Assembly: GCA_008690995.1 (NCBI GenBank)
Contig: VRMN01000001.1
Span: 3,968,001-4,032,000 of the forward strand
Direction: 5' to 3'
DNA: 64,000 nt
Origin: Porphyridium purpureum
Taxonomy: Eukaryota > Rhodophyta > Bangiophyceae > Porphyridiales > Porphyridiaceae
Below, piece after piece: positions 8,995 through 18,343 of this stretch. Both the position numbers and the translations under genes were made by a program. The notes beneath the pieces were generated by a model, which searched no databases, was not told the DNA's origin, and saw nothing but the letters and a program-made list of their open reading frames with translations. Position 1 is the stretch's first letter. Each line of letters opens with the position of its first letter.

Positions 8995-9990
8995 ATGCCG
9001 TTGCAGAGTGTGGTGCTTGATGGCGGCGAGTTTAGCGCTGAGGAGCTGGACCAAGTAAGTGAGTACTTGCTGGAGCTCGGTGCGTTGTCGGTGTCGGTAG
9101 AGGACGCGAACGCAGGTGGGAAAGATGAGCAGCCGATCTTTGATGAGCCCGATGCGATGAGCGTGGTACGGGATTGGAATTCCGCGCGCTCCGGGGCAGA
9201 TAAGTTTTGGAAGGTGTGTACGCTCACCGCGTTGTTTGCCCTAGACGTTAAAGTGGAAAGCGTCGTCATGGAACTCGGCAGCATGTTTAATATGCGCAGT
9301 CCCCCAAAGTTCAGGAGCGAGCCGCTCAAGGACCAAGATTGGGTCGTCAAGGTCCAGTCTACGTTTCAGCCTATCAAGCTTGGGCGCTGCTGGATCTCGT
9401 TCCCGTGGGCCCGGCTCGAGCCTACCTGGCCTAACGTCGGGCTCACGCTCGAGCCAGGCATGGCGTTCGGCACGGGCGAACATGCCACCACGCGATTGAT
9501 CGTGCTGTGGCTGCAAGAGTACTTTGAGGACATTGATCAGCGCCGGCTCCCAAGCTCGTCAGAGCACACCAAGCTGCTCGACTATGGCTCGGGTAGTGGG
9601 GTGCTCGCGCTGTTTGGAGTGCTTCTCGGTGCCAAGCGCGTGCGCGCCGTTGGCGTCGAAATCGATGGTGACGCACTCGCCGTCTCAAAGATTAACGCAG
9701 AATCCAACGCGCTCGCGGAGTATGCCGAGTTCTGCTTTCCGCACGAGGGGACCTTTCCCGACGGCTTTTTTGACGTAACAGTGGCGAACATTTTGGCGGA
9801 GCCGCTGCGCACGCTCGCTCCCCTTCTTTCGAGGAAAACACGAGTTGGCGGTGCCATTGCCCTGAGCGGGATCCTTGCAAGCCAAGCGCAAGGCCTCAGT
9901 GACATTTATACTATGGAAGGGTTTGACATGGCACAGGCAAAATTGGACAATGGATGGGTACTCTTGACGGGCACAAAAAGACGGCTCTAG
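8995..9990 (+). CDS. prmA: Ribosomal protein L11 methyltransferase-like (PrmA) enzyme
   Basis: 331 residues from the ATG at 8995. PrmA uses S-adenosylmethionine to methylate lysines and the N-terminus of bacterial-type ribosomal protein L11. The signature GMAFGTGEHATT (155-166), SAM-binding LLDYGSGSGVLAL (about 193-205), acidic loop GVEIDGDAL and the NILAEPL motif (265-271) are all present. The N-terminal part (residues 1-130) also fits the PrmA substrate-binding domain, which argues for a true PrmA and not the related eukaryotic ETF-beta methyltransferase. No clear transit peptide is visible from this ATG; a plastid or mitochondrial role would require import from another start. Context gives no further clue. 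Confidence 0.85.
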   Translation: MPLQSVVLDGGEFSAEELDQVSEYLLELGALSVSVEDANAGGKDEQPIFDEPDAMSVVRDWNSARSGADKFWKVCTLTALFALDVKVESVVMELGSMFNMRSPPKFRSEPLKDQDWVVKVQSTFQPIKLGRCWISFPWARLEPTWPNVGLTLEPGMAFGTGEHATTRLIVLWLQEYFEDIDQRRLPSSSEHTKLLDYGSGSGVLALFGVLLGAKRVRAVGVEIDGDALAVSKINAESNALAEYAEFCFPHEGTFPDGFFDVTVANILAEPLRTLAPLLSRKTRVGGAIALSGILASQAQGLSDIYTMEGFDMAQAKLDNGWVLLTGTKRRL

Positions 9991-10730
9991 TTGAAGCGCG
10001 ACTAGAGAATGTGTATATATGTATGTCTTGCACCGGAAATCCCCCCCGACCGAATCGAAGGTACGCAGAGCACATGAAGAGTTCTCAACTCTTGGTCCAT
10101 CACTGCTCACTATGGCACATTCGCTAAAATCGGGTCCGCAAAGGAGAACGGGGGGGAGCGCGCACTCCTTGCGTTCACATCAAACGAAAGAGAGGATAGT
10201 TCTGCGTGTCCGAGCGGCGTTTGCTGTGCCAGATGCGTTCTGCAACTGGAGTGCAATGCGTCCTCGGACGAGATGCGCGGCTCCTCTTTTCACGGCACGA
10301 TCCTTAAGAACAGCATGTGCCCTCTATCACACGCATTTCGAGTCAAATTCGTGCCACAGACTTAGATCCTCAGCGTTCTAATTGGAAGTGCAAGCTTCCT
10401 GCCCGATTCCAGCCCATTTCCTGCCAGCTTCCTGCCAGCTTCCTGCCAGCTTCCTGCCAGCTTCCTGCCAGCTTCCTGCCAGCTTCCTGCCAGCTTCCTG
10501 CCAGCTTCCTGCCAGCTTCCTGCCAGCTTCCCGCTGCGGGTACTGGCAGGGGTCTGCGTCTTCGTTCCAAGGCATGGCAGCGCTCGGCCGGCACTGACGA
10601 TTAGGAATCGTTCTAATGATGGCAATAAGCATACGACCTGCGGTCGTATCGCAGAATCAAAACGTTGCTCAGCTAGGACGGGCCGTCGGCGGGCAGCTGA
10701 TCCCACAAAATTGTAACAAATGCCCCAGAA
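9991..10730. other. Intergenic, 740 bp, between convergent PrmA and Cys-rich genes
   Basis: Contains the 11-bp tandem array described separately. The rest shows no coding signal on either strand. Confidence 0.6.
10418..10527 (+). repeat. 11-bp tandem repeat (TTCCTGCCAGC), 10 perfect copies
   Basis: Ten head-to-tail identical units, flanked by diverged versions on both sides (GCTTCCTGCCC near 10394 and TTCCCGCTGCG at 10528). Because 11 is not a multiple of three, all frames stay open and give artefactual repetitive peptides. It lies in the 3' gap between two convergent genes. Confidence 0.97.
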
Positions 10731-12539
10731 TCAAGCAGACAGGTCGCTGATACTATTCCTGCGCTGCATGTACGTGAGCGCACGACTGATGACATGCAAC
10801 TGCATCTTTTGCGCTTCCACCACAATGCGATTCTCCATCTCACTCCACAAAGTTCCGCGATGCGAGACTGTAGTGATACGATGACCGTCCTGCACGGGCA
10901 GCTTGTGTGCGTCCGAATGTAGCACACCATTGAAGCGCCCAACTTTGACAGTGCATTCGCGTTCCGCGCAGACTTGCGCGTACGTGCGCAACAACGAGCT
11001 TGCCAGGTGCCAATGAGCGGCGCCGGCCTCCACTGCTACCTCGAGAACATGATCTGGCGTGCCGCATGGCAAGTCTTCTAGTCCGACGATGCAAAGCAAC
11101 TTTCCCACCCCGTCGGCGGCATGAAGTTTGGCGAAACCGCGCGACTCCATCCACTCGGCATCAATGCAAACAGGCGTAGGTGTTGGCGTCGGTGTGGGTT
11201 CTGGAAGATTTGACGGACCCTGCGTTGGTGACGCTGTCGCGGTGCTGCTTTCTGTCGGTTCGCTCGTCGCTGTGCTACTTTCTGTCGGCGCACTCGTCGC
11301 ACTTGGCGTTGGCGAGGGCAAGACTGGCGCGCATCGGTTTCCTGTCACCGTCACATATTCCAACACTGTCGGGTTCTGTGACACACCTTGTGCGCCGACA
11401 TCTGTACAATACAGGGCAGAGCGCGTCGTGCAATCTACGACGCCGACGTACATGGGACAGCACGCCTGCAGGCAGGACGTCTCTCCCTCAGCACAGTCTG
11501 TGCACGGTAAGGTCGCAGAGTCACTAAAATTGAAGCCGCACGACCGACCAAGATTCACCAAGCAATTATCCCCCTGGAGCGTGGACCACATGTCTTTCTG
11601 CAGCTGCAGTGGACACACGATATTGGCATGGGTAATATTTTCAATAGCTTCCTGTCGAACGAAAGCTCCAAAGTTGTTGCATTCCTCGCTGGTGAAACCA
11701 ATCTCGACATTACAGTAAAAATGATCCAATGCTTTGTTGCAGCAAGTTGGCGCTCCATCGTCGCACATGACAAACGACCTGATCGGGGAGCACGAGTCGG
11801 ACAATGCCGCGTCGCACTGCGGAGGTATTGAAGCCGCACACTCTGCATTGATGTCATCTACGTCGGAACCAATCGTGTCGAGTACAAACCTGTGCCCTTC
11901 TGCGGAGCACTCCATGCATGCGGCTGTGTCAATGCACTGCACAAGCGCGGAAAAGTCACTGCAGCAGTCAGCGAAGCACTCACTCTCGCCTTTCATGCAA
12001 TCTGCGCAAGGCAACTCAATTGTGATGACGTCAACACCGCACGCTTCCACGACGACCCCAAGACATGCAGATGACTCGCACTCGGTGGAAATCATAAGAA
12101 GGCCCGGTTCCACACTCTCCGCTAGTCCGATTCGATCGTTTGCCGTACACGAGTCCGAATCCTTAACCATCGAAAAGCAGGTTGGATAAAAGATCCCGAA
12201 ATCCGAGCAGCAGCCTTCCACGCACTCAAAAAAGGCGGCAGTGTCCTCGATCGTGAAACAAGAAATGCACGGCAGCGTACTCTGCACATCAGCCACGTCC
12301 ACTCCGCATTCATTCAACATGGAATTCTGACACGGTTGCGACACACTCTGCCGCATGGACACGTCGTCAAGCGTCTCCAACGCGTCTGCTACGCGCAAAT
12401 TATCGCGCTTCACATTGGCACCGCACGCAACCTTGCCCGCCACCTGATCTCGCGCTTCCACTGCACATACCCAAGCGACCACCGCCACCGACACCACGGC
12501 AGTCCATGCAACGGCACTGGCCGCGGTCAGGCGACCCAT
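10731..12539 (-). CDS. Secreted Cys-rich repeat protein with Pro/Thr/Ser linker and unknown C-terminal domain
   Basis: 602 residues from the ATG at 12539. Residues 1-30 form a strong signal peptide (Ala/Val-rich core ending near AVEA). Residues about 75-400 carry a ~45-residue Cys repeat: CG(V/F)(D/N)(V/F)-x-LPC-x2-C-x-C-x2-CC-x-C, with full copies starting near residues 76, 166 and 333 and a degenerate copy between the last two. A linker at 404-455 is rich in Pro/Thr/Ser (SPTPSATSAPTESSTATS, then PTPTPTPTP), a likely O-glycosylated stalk. The last 150 residues have four further Cys and no membrane anchor. I do not recognise either domain. An extracellular-matrix or cell-wall role is inferred from the architecture. 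Confidence 0.7.
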   Translation of the reverse strand: MGRLTAASAVAWTAVVSVAVVAWVCAVEARDQVAGKVACGANVKRDNLRVADALETLDDVSMRQSVSQPCQNSMLNECGVDVADVQSTLPCISCFTIEDTAAFFECVEGCCSDFGIFYPTCFSMVKDSDSCTANDRIGLAESVEPGLLMISTECESSACLGVVVEACGVDVITIELPCADCMKGESECFADCCSDFSALVQCIDTAACMECSAEGHRFVLDTIGSDVDDINAECAASIPPQCDAALSDSCSPIRSFVMCDDGAPTCCNKALDHFYCNVEIGFTSEECNNFGAFVRQEAIENITHANIVCPLQLQKDMWSTLQGDNCLVNLGRSCGFNFSDSATLPCTDCAEGETSCLQACCPMYVGVVDCTTRSALYCTDVGAQGVSQNPTVLEYVTVTGNRCAPVLPSPTPSATSAPTESSTATSEPTESSTATASPTQGPSNLPEPTPTPTPTPVCIDAEWMESRGFAKLHAADGVGKLLCIVGLEDLPCGTPDHVLEVAVEAGAAHWHLASSLLRTYAQVCAERECTVKVGRFNGVLHSDAHKLPVQDGHRITTVSHRGTLWSEMENRIVVEAQKMQLHVISRALTYMQRRNSISDLSA

Positions 12540-13224
12540 GGCGACCGCGAGCACCGTGCCAGCCGTTCAAGCCTTTCTGACTCCGAATCGACCACCACCG
12601 TCTGCCCGGTGCGCGTTCTTTGTTTGTTCTCCCGCCGCCCTGACCCAACGCATTTGCCGGTCGCGTTGGCTGCTCTTCTGCACGTGGACTTTCACACAAG
12701 CGGGGAGACTCCATGCGCCCCAATCGCCTCTCGTCAGGTACTTCCCTTTGCAGACACGCACACGCACACACACACAAACCGTCAGCTCGTTGCCAGGACA
12801 CCACCTCATTTTCATACCCAAACGAGCCCCTTTGCTATGAATTGCCGCAGAACGTTCGCGCGGAATGCACTTTTTTTCACGTGTCAACTCGACGACTTGT
12901 TTCCCTTTTGGGGACGTCACGATCTTTCTGCATGGCAGCGTCTCAGCTCTGTTGTGGGTGGTGGTGATTGCTTGATGCGGACATAAAGGATGATGCCAAA
13001 CACAGGCTCGGATTCCATCAATAAATTTAGGTTTCGATAACACAGGTCTAGTGGCCGAGTGGGTGGGTCAAGAGGTTCCCGAAACGAGCTCAACGACCCT
13101 GCTCGTGATGCGGTGCGCTCCAATTTCAGCTCTAGGCTCTCGATAGCTCAAAAATTACCAGGCGATGCACATTCTCTTTCCCTCGTCCGCATGCCCGCAG
13201 CAACAAAGCTGTCGACACACACAC
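12540..13224. other. Intergenic, 685 bp, upstream of the Cys-rich gene
   Basis: Holds an (AC)n microsatellite at about 12752-12777 and one GTAC site near 12738. Frames here are short and overlap. No gene supported. Confidence 0.6.
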
Positions 13225-15207
13225 TCATGGCTGTTTGCCTGAAAGGTCGTCGGGATCTGGTGCGTGCTCGTCGAGATCGTCGGTACGGCTACTGCTCCGC
13301 CGCAAATTGTGCCGCACCGACCGGTTCGTGTTTCCGCCCAGCAGCCCAAACGAAAACGCGCGCAAGATGTGGCCAGGCAAGCCTCCGCCATGACCCGGAC
13401 GACTCGCACTGCTGCTGCCGCTACTACTTTCGCCAAGTTGCGGAACAGCGTGTGCGTCGGCAGATGAGGAGGAGCCTCCCACAGCGCTGGGCGCGGCGTC
13501 TCCGCCTGTGCCACGAGTCAATAATAATGTGCGGGCGCGGCGTGCCTCGCCAGCCGATGGCGCGGAGCGCGCGCCCGAGCCGCTTCCTGACGAGCCAGCA
13601 AGCTGTCCGCGGAGCTTGTCGACGGTGCGGAACAAGAGAGTCTGGCGCTGTTCCAGCGCCGTGATCTCCGCATGTGCGCGCACGCGGCGCTGCCTCAACT
13701 GGTCGCGCTCCGCCTCGAGCTGTGCGATCGTGTCTGCACGCGAGCGGTTCTCTCCTTCAAGCTCAATGACACGACGCCGTAGTGCCCGCTGGTCTTCGCC
13801 CGCTACCTGCAGTTCGCTGCGAATCTCTGCCACGGTGCGACGCGCTTCGGCCTGTTCCTGTATGAGCCTCTCTTCTAGTCGCGCATTCTCCTGCGTTGCG
13901 GTCGTCAGCTGTTCGCGAAGCGCCGCACCAGACCGTTCGAGCACACTGATTTGCTCCTCAAGCGCGGCAGTTTGCTCGCGCGCGTCGGCGGTCGCTGCCC
14001 GCATCTCGTCACGCTGGCGCGCAATCTGTGCATTCAATTCACGAATATGTCTTAGGCACTCTCCGAGCTCGGCGCGTGCACTCTCCGTCTCTCCGCGGGC
14101 TGCGACAAGCTGCTCCGTCGAGAAATACAGTTTGTCTCTCATTTCGTCATTTTCGTACTCGAGGGTATCCACGCGCTCATTCAGCGCGCGCTGGCGGTCC
14201 AACGCAATCAGCCGAGCCGTGCGTGCTTCCAGCAGATCTTCCTGAGCTACGCGTGCCTGGTGTTCGCTCTCGGCGAGAGATGCTTGCGCTGCCTGCTGCA
14301 TGGTTGTTCGACGCGACAACTCGTCATCAAGCTGTACCAGGCGCATTTCGTAGCTCTGTTCGATTCTCGACATATCTTGCTCCAGCCGCCGCACCTCTGC
14401 TACCGATCGCGCATACTCTGATTCCAGCCGCGCAAAGTGAGCCCCCAGCTCAGTTGCCGCTGCTTCTGCCTCGTCGCGTTGCATCTGCAGCTCATCCATC
14501 ACCGCACCGAGTTCTTGCATTTGCATCGCATGGATGTGCTGCACTGCACCCAAGTCGTGACGCAGCGCATCTTCTGTCCGCCGTCCGGCGTCTACCTCGC
14601 GCTGCATACCCGCTCGCTGCGCATCATGGGCAGCAGCCGTCGCATTCAGCTCCTGTTGATGCGCGCGCTCGGTACGATCCAGCTGCTGCTCTAATTCGCG
14701 CGTGCGTTGCTCGAGGCGCGCAATTTGTTCCGCCTGCGCTTGTGCGACGCTCTCCCTCTCGGCGGTGGCCGCAGCGCCTTCACTGGCGTGCTGCTCGTCA
14801 TTCTCTCTCGCGGCACGAGATTGGGTAGGGGAGACTTCCGCTGCGGCCATCCCTTGTAGCTCACGTCGAGCCTGTGCAGCTTGCTCGCGGCTGTCTTCAA
14901 GCTGCCCCTGCAAGTCCACCATTTGTGTCTCCAGCGTTTGCAAGGCATCGTATCGCGCCACGATGCCGTTCTGCACGCTCTCAATTTGACCGCGCTCGCC
15001 CATCCACCCTGCGATCGACGCAAGCTGCCGAGCCACCGCGGCTAATTCCGCGTCGTGCGAATCACGTTCGCGCCCGGCACGTTCGTTCTGCTGCTGCGCG
15101 ATGCGCAGTTCGTGCAGCTCGTTCGCGAGCGCCACATTCCGCTGCTGCGCCAACTTCAAGACCTCCTTCAGCTCCCCGAGCTCCTGCTCGGCCGGCTTTC
15201 CAAACAT
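13225..15207 (-). CDS. Long coiled-coil protein, function unknown
   Basis: 660 residues from the ATG at 15207. From about residue 5 to 540 the sequence is almost uninterrupted heptad coiled coil, rich in Glu/Gln/Arg/Ala/Leu (for example EQRTRELEQQLDRTERAHQQ), with a Ser/Ala-rich break near 125-150. The C-terminal 120 residues are Ser/Gly/Arg-rich and probably disordered, ending in DDLDEHAPDPDDLSGKQP. No motor, kinase, membrane or GRIP motif is seen. Golgin-, centrosome- or cytoskeleton-type scaffolding is possible but cannot be told apart. Its promoter is shared divergently with the IDH gene. The gene itself is convincing because the frame and composition hold for 2 kb. Confidence 0.8.
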   Translation of the reverse strand: MFGKPAEQELGELKEVLKLAQQRNVALANELHELRIAQQQNERAGRERDSHDAELAAVARQLASIAGWMGERGQIESVQNGIVARYDALQTLETQMVDLQGQLEDSREQAAQARRELQGMAAAEVSPTQSRAARENDEQHASEGAAATAERESVAQAQAEQIARLEQRTRELEQQLDRTERAHQQELNATAAAHDAQRAGMQREVDAGRRTEDALRHDLGAVQHIHAMQMQELGAVMDELQMQRDEAEAAATELGAHFARLESEYARSVAEVRRLEQDMSRIEQSYEMRLVQLDDELSRRTTMQQAAQASLAESEHQARVAQEDLLEARTARLIALDRQRALNERVDTLEYENDEMRDKLYFSTEQLVAARGETESARAELGECLRHIRELNAQIARQRDEMRAATADAREQTAALEEQISVLERSGAALREQLTTATQENARLEERLIQEQAEARRTVAEIRSELQVAGEDQRALRRRVIELEGENRSRADTIAQLEAERDQLRQRRVRAHAEITALEQRQTLLFRTVDKLRGQLAGSSGSGSGARSAPSAGEARRARTLLLTRGTGGDAAPSAVGGSSSSADAHAVPQLGESSSGSSSASRPGHGGGLPGHILRAFSFGLLGGNTNRSVRHNLRRSSSRTDDLDEHAPDPDDLSGKQP

Positions 15208-15762
15208 GACGACCAACTAAACCCCGCCTTCCCTTCAATCCTCCAACTCCCAACCCCCCCAAAACCTTCAACTCGTCCGTCGTCCGTCCCCTTCACACCA
15301 CATCAACACCCACCCAACCACTCCTCCTCGACGTACCACACAATACCCAATACCCACGACGCAAGACGCGACTGCGCCGAAACCCAATCACCAACGCGCC
15401 GCACGTCACACACGCGCCCCTCACACGGAGGCCGGCCGTCCGTCGCGTCGTCCGGTACCGACACCACCTCCCTCCGCACCGCCCCCTCGTCCCCCTCACA
15501 CACTTCCGCCTCGTTCACTCTCAGCCTTTGCAGTCGCGTTGTTTCTCAAACCGATAGGGTTATTTAGGGTTAGTCGTTTTGTCCGTTTCAATTAATTAAC
15601 TTTGCGCGCCGCTCTTTTTTCTTTTATCGACAGACCGTTGGTTGAAGTACAGCGGTGGATGTACAGTGTGGGTGTGTGTGAGCGAAGGCGAGAAAGGAGG
15701 GAAACAGGGAGAGAAGAGGGAGAGAAGAGGGAGAGTGAAGGAGACGGAGAGACAGGTTGAGG
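15208..15762. other. Divergent promoter region, 555 bp, with a GA-rich tract
   Basis: Between the coiled-coil gene (minus) and IDH (plus). A purine tract (GGGAGAGAAG repeated) covers about 15670-15757 and ends at the IDH ATG; a pyrimidine-rich stretch follows the coiled-coil start, so each gene has a purine-rich sense-strand leader. Two TAGGGTTA-like words lie near 15556-15571. Confidence 0.5.
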
Positions 15763-16938
15763 ATGAGAATGAGGCGGGTGTTGCGTGGTGTAGGGTGTGA
15801 ATTGTGGCGCCGTGGCGTGCATGGATCTGCGTGCGTGCAGAATGCGGCAATGGGCTCCGCGCCGTCGATTCTCAAGCCCGCGGCGTCCGAGCCACGCTTC
15901 GAGTTCTTTCCGTCGGCGCGCGCGTCGCACGTGCCGCGTGTCACGCTGCTCCCGGGCGCGTCGCGCGGGATCGGGAAGGAGGTGCTGGACGCCATGGTCG
16001 ACATTTTCGAGGCCGCAGAGGTGCCCTTGCGTTTCGATCGGATCGAGTTTGACGACGATGGCGAGTCGCTCCCAGAGAGCGTCAAGCAGACCGTGCTCGC
16101 AAACGGCGTCGCCATGAAGGGACCCTTCTTCACTCCTACAGACTCGCCGCGCAGATCCATGAATGTCATGCTCAGAACCGAACTGGAGCTCTTCTGCAAC
16201 GTCGTGCACGTGTTCAACATTCCAGGCATCGAGACACGTCACAAGAACATCGACATTGTGGTCATTCGCGAAAACACAGAGGGAGAGTACTCGGGCCTGG
16301 AGCATGAGGTTGTGCCGGGCGTGGTCGAGTCGCTCAAGATTATCACTGCGGAAAAGTCGATGCGTGTTGCAGAGTACGCCTTCCAGTATGCCATGCGCAA
16401 CAACCGCAGAAAAGTAACTGCCGTGCACAAGGCAAACATCATGAAGGCCGCGGACGGCCTCTTCCTTGAATGCTGCAAGGAAGTGTCGAAGAAGTACCCG
16501 GCGATCGAGTTTGAAGGCATGATCGTGGATAACGCGTGCATGCAAATGACGTCCAAGGCGCAACAGTTTGACGTGGTGGTGCTTCCGAACCTGTACGGAA
16601 ACATCGTAGGAAACATCGCCTCTGGGCTGGTAGGCGGTGCGGGGCTCTTCCCTGGAATGAACATTGGCAACGCGGCCGCGGTATTTGAGCAGGGCGTGCG
16701 TCATGCTGCCACGTCCATTGCCGGAAAGAATGTGGCAAACCCTACGGGAACCATTCTGGGCGGCTGCATGATGCTGCGATACCTCAAGATGGACGCGCAC
16801 GCCACCACGATCGAATCTGCGGTCATGGACGTGTACGCGTCCGGAAATAAGACCAAGCGCACGCCCGACACTGGCGGCACAGGAACCACCAAGGACTTTG
16901 CGCAGGCTGTGATTTCAGAGCTCGACGCCAAGCACTAA
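15763..16938 (+). CDS. NAD-dependent isocitrate dehydrogenase, regulatory-type subunit, mitochondrial
   Basis: 391 residues; ATGs at 15763 and 15769 both give an Arg-rich mitochondrial presequence (MRMRRVLRGVGCELWRRGVH). The enzyme oxidises isocitrate to 2-oxoglutarate in the TCA cycle as a hetero-oligomer. RENTEGEYSGLEHEVVPGVV (from R169), VTAVHKANIMK, VDNACMQM and NLYGNIVGNIASGLVGGAG are intact. The isocitrate-binding segment reads NVMLRTELELFCNVVHVFN where catalytic subunits have an ANVRP-like sequence; this and HKNIDIVVIRENTEG match plant/yeast regulatory subunits. Therefore regulatory assignment is preferred over catalytic. The partner subunit is not in the window. Confidence 0.92.
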   Translation: MRMRRVLRGVGCELWRRGVHGSACVQNAAMGSAPSILKPAASEPRFEFFPSARASHVPRVTLLPGASRGIGKEVLDAMVDIFEAAEVPLRFDRIEFDDDGESLPESVKQTVLANGVAMKGPFFTPTDSPRRSMNVMLRTELELFCNVVHVFNIPGIETRHKNIDIVVIRENTEGEYSGLEHEVVPGVVESLKIITAEKSMRVAEYAFQYAMRNNRRKVTAVHKANIMKAADGLFLECCKEVSKKYPAIEFEGMIVDNACMQMTSKAQQFDVVVLPNLYGNIVGNIASGLVGGAGLFPGMNIGNAAAVFEQGVRHAATSIAGKNVANPTGTILGGCMMLRYLKMDAHATTIESAVMDVYASGNKTKRTPDTGGTGTTKDFAQAVISELDAKH

Positions 16939-17504
16939 TCCCGGCTTGGGCGTGTGTTTCCTCCCCCTTTTTTATCATGCCTCTTTTCTCCTCTACTTTG
17001 GGGCCAAGGACACGTATTGATCTTCCGCATAGCCCATGGAGTGATGACTTATTTACCGTGCCAAAGTGCAGTCTGACCAGAGCAACGTAAACACAACTTC
17101 TCAAGCGCATGCTCCAGGTTTTGGCCGCGCGGTGCTGCACATGTGCCGCTTCTCCTCGCGTCGCGCCTTGCGTCCAGCTTCACAGCCCACCGGAGGTACA
17201 GTGAAGATGGACGTCACTGTACGTAGCTGTACTCATGCTGTGCCCCCCTTCCCGTCTTTCCAGACCGTTCCTAACAAACCGGAGCGCTTTTGCGATGGCC
17301 GCTGGGTGCTGCATGCGAAATGATGAATGCGGGGCTGGCTTGATAGCAACGACGTGCGCACGCGTTGCGCGGGTGAGAGCGGGGTTGGCGGTGACGGGCG
17401 GGAGGCAGCAGGAGACGGGGTTGGGGCACGTCGCGATCGTCGTGCGGGAGGACGTGTGTTGTGGGCAAGCTTCTCGTGCGAATCAGCAGAAAGTGTAGGG
17501 CAGG
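16939..17504. other. Intergenic, 566 bp, upstream of the acyl carrier protein gene
   Basis: Contains the GTAC inverted repeat described separately; no coding frame supported. Confidence 0.6.
17196..17232 (+). promoter_or_regulatory. Perfect 9-bp inverted repeat GTACAGTGA / TCACTGTAC plus a third site
   Basis: The left arm is 17196-17204, the right arm 17214-17222, separated by 9 nt; a further CTGTAC follows at 17227. It lies 280-310 bp before the acyl carrier protein ATG. The symmetry suggests a dimeric protein site; no factor is known from the sequence. Confidence 0.5.
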
Positions 17505-17897
17505 ATGTCGAGCGCGCGTGTCTTCAGCTTGGGCTTTTTCAAGCCGGCGGCGTATCGCGGGCTGCAGCAGATGGGCATGAGGAACCGACAAATGGCGGTC
17601 TCCGCCACCGGGTTCAGCCGCGATGCGAACGCAGGCTCGCCGTCGTCGCCCGGAATGTCCCTCGAGGATCGCGTGTTTGAAGTGGTGAAGAAGTTCGAAA
17701 AGGTCGACGCCGCCAAGGTGACCGAGACCGCGCGGTTTACGGACGACCTCGCGCTCGACAGTCTCGACACCGTTGAGCTCGTCATGGGCTTTGAGGACGA
17801 GTTCAAGCTCGAAATTCCAGACGAGGACGCTGATAAGATCATGACGGTGCAAGATGCGATCGATTATCTCAAGACACGCTCCTCAGAGATCGTCTAA
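17505..17897 (+). CDS. Mitochondrial acyl carrier protein
   Basis: 130 residues with a mitochondrial-type presequence of about 50 residues (Arg/Ala/Ser/Phe, few acids). The ACP domain follows: [20 protein letters not shown], then the phosphopantetheine site [10 protein letters not shown] with Ser86, then [23 protein letters not shown] carries growing acyl chains in type II fatty-acid synthesis, supplies octanoate for lipoate and is a complex I subunit in many eukaryotes. The VDAAKVT and [17 protein letters not shown] blocks resemble mitochondrial (NDUFAB1/mtACP) proteins more than plastid ACP. It is convergent with the zinc-protein gene downstream. Confidence 0.95.
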   Translation: MSSARVFSLGFFKPAAYRGLQQMGMRNRQMAVSATGFSRDANAGSPSSPGMSLEDRVFEVVKKFEKVDAAKVTETARFTDDLALDSLDTVELVMGFEDEFKLEIPDEDADKIMTVQDAIDYLKTRSSEIV

Positions 17898-18343
17898 GGC
17901 ATCTTCCCCGCACGAGAGCCCGGCCGAGCCATCGATCCAGATTGACCCGGAGCATTTTGTGAAGATGGGCTGGAGCGCAGCTGACGTGGGGCAAAAATGT
18001 GTACGGCCGTCGAGCTTTGAGACGCCGCGTGAGCGTGTCTTGCCGTCGTGCCTCGGACGTTGCTCGCTTCTTTCCGTCTTTGAGAAAGCTCAAACCATAG
18101 TAAGAAAAAGCCTGGCCAGCCGCATGCCATTGTATGAAAAAAGAAGGGGTGGAGAGTGCAAAAAGAGAAAACGTTTGACATCATCTCCCACATGTTTAGC
18201 TATTAGCGTTCCAGACCCAGCATCCAAAACATATCCACCTGCCATCATATCCCCGTCTCTCCCCCGCCCGACTGCTTGCCGACCCAAGGGGACTCACCGC
18301 TTGCGCCCTACATCTACCGTCTTCGTTATCTATTCACAGACCC
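17898..18343. other. Intergenic, 446 bp, between convergent ACP and zinc-protein genes
   Basis: No feature recognised beyond the two 3' regions. Confidence 0.6.

Noticed and set aside
10418-10527. Repeat array considered as CRISPR
   Set aside because: Units are 11 bp with no spacers between them; this is a plain tandem repeat.
13045-13110. Sequence GTGGCCGAGTGGGTGGG resembling a tRNA A box
   Set aside because: No B box (GGTTCRA) at the right distance and no cloverleaf could be formed by eye.
15556-15571. TAGGGTTA-like words considered as an interstitial telomere repeat
   Set aside because: Only two partial units; no array.
15592-16800. 402-codon minus-strand frame antisense to IDH
   Set aside because: High GC third positions of the IDH gene keep the antisense frame open; no domain seen and IDH is certain.
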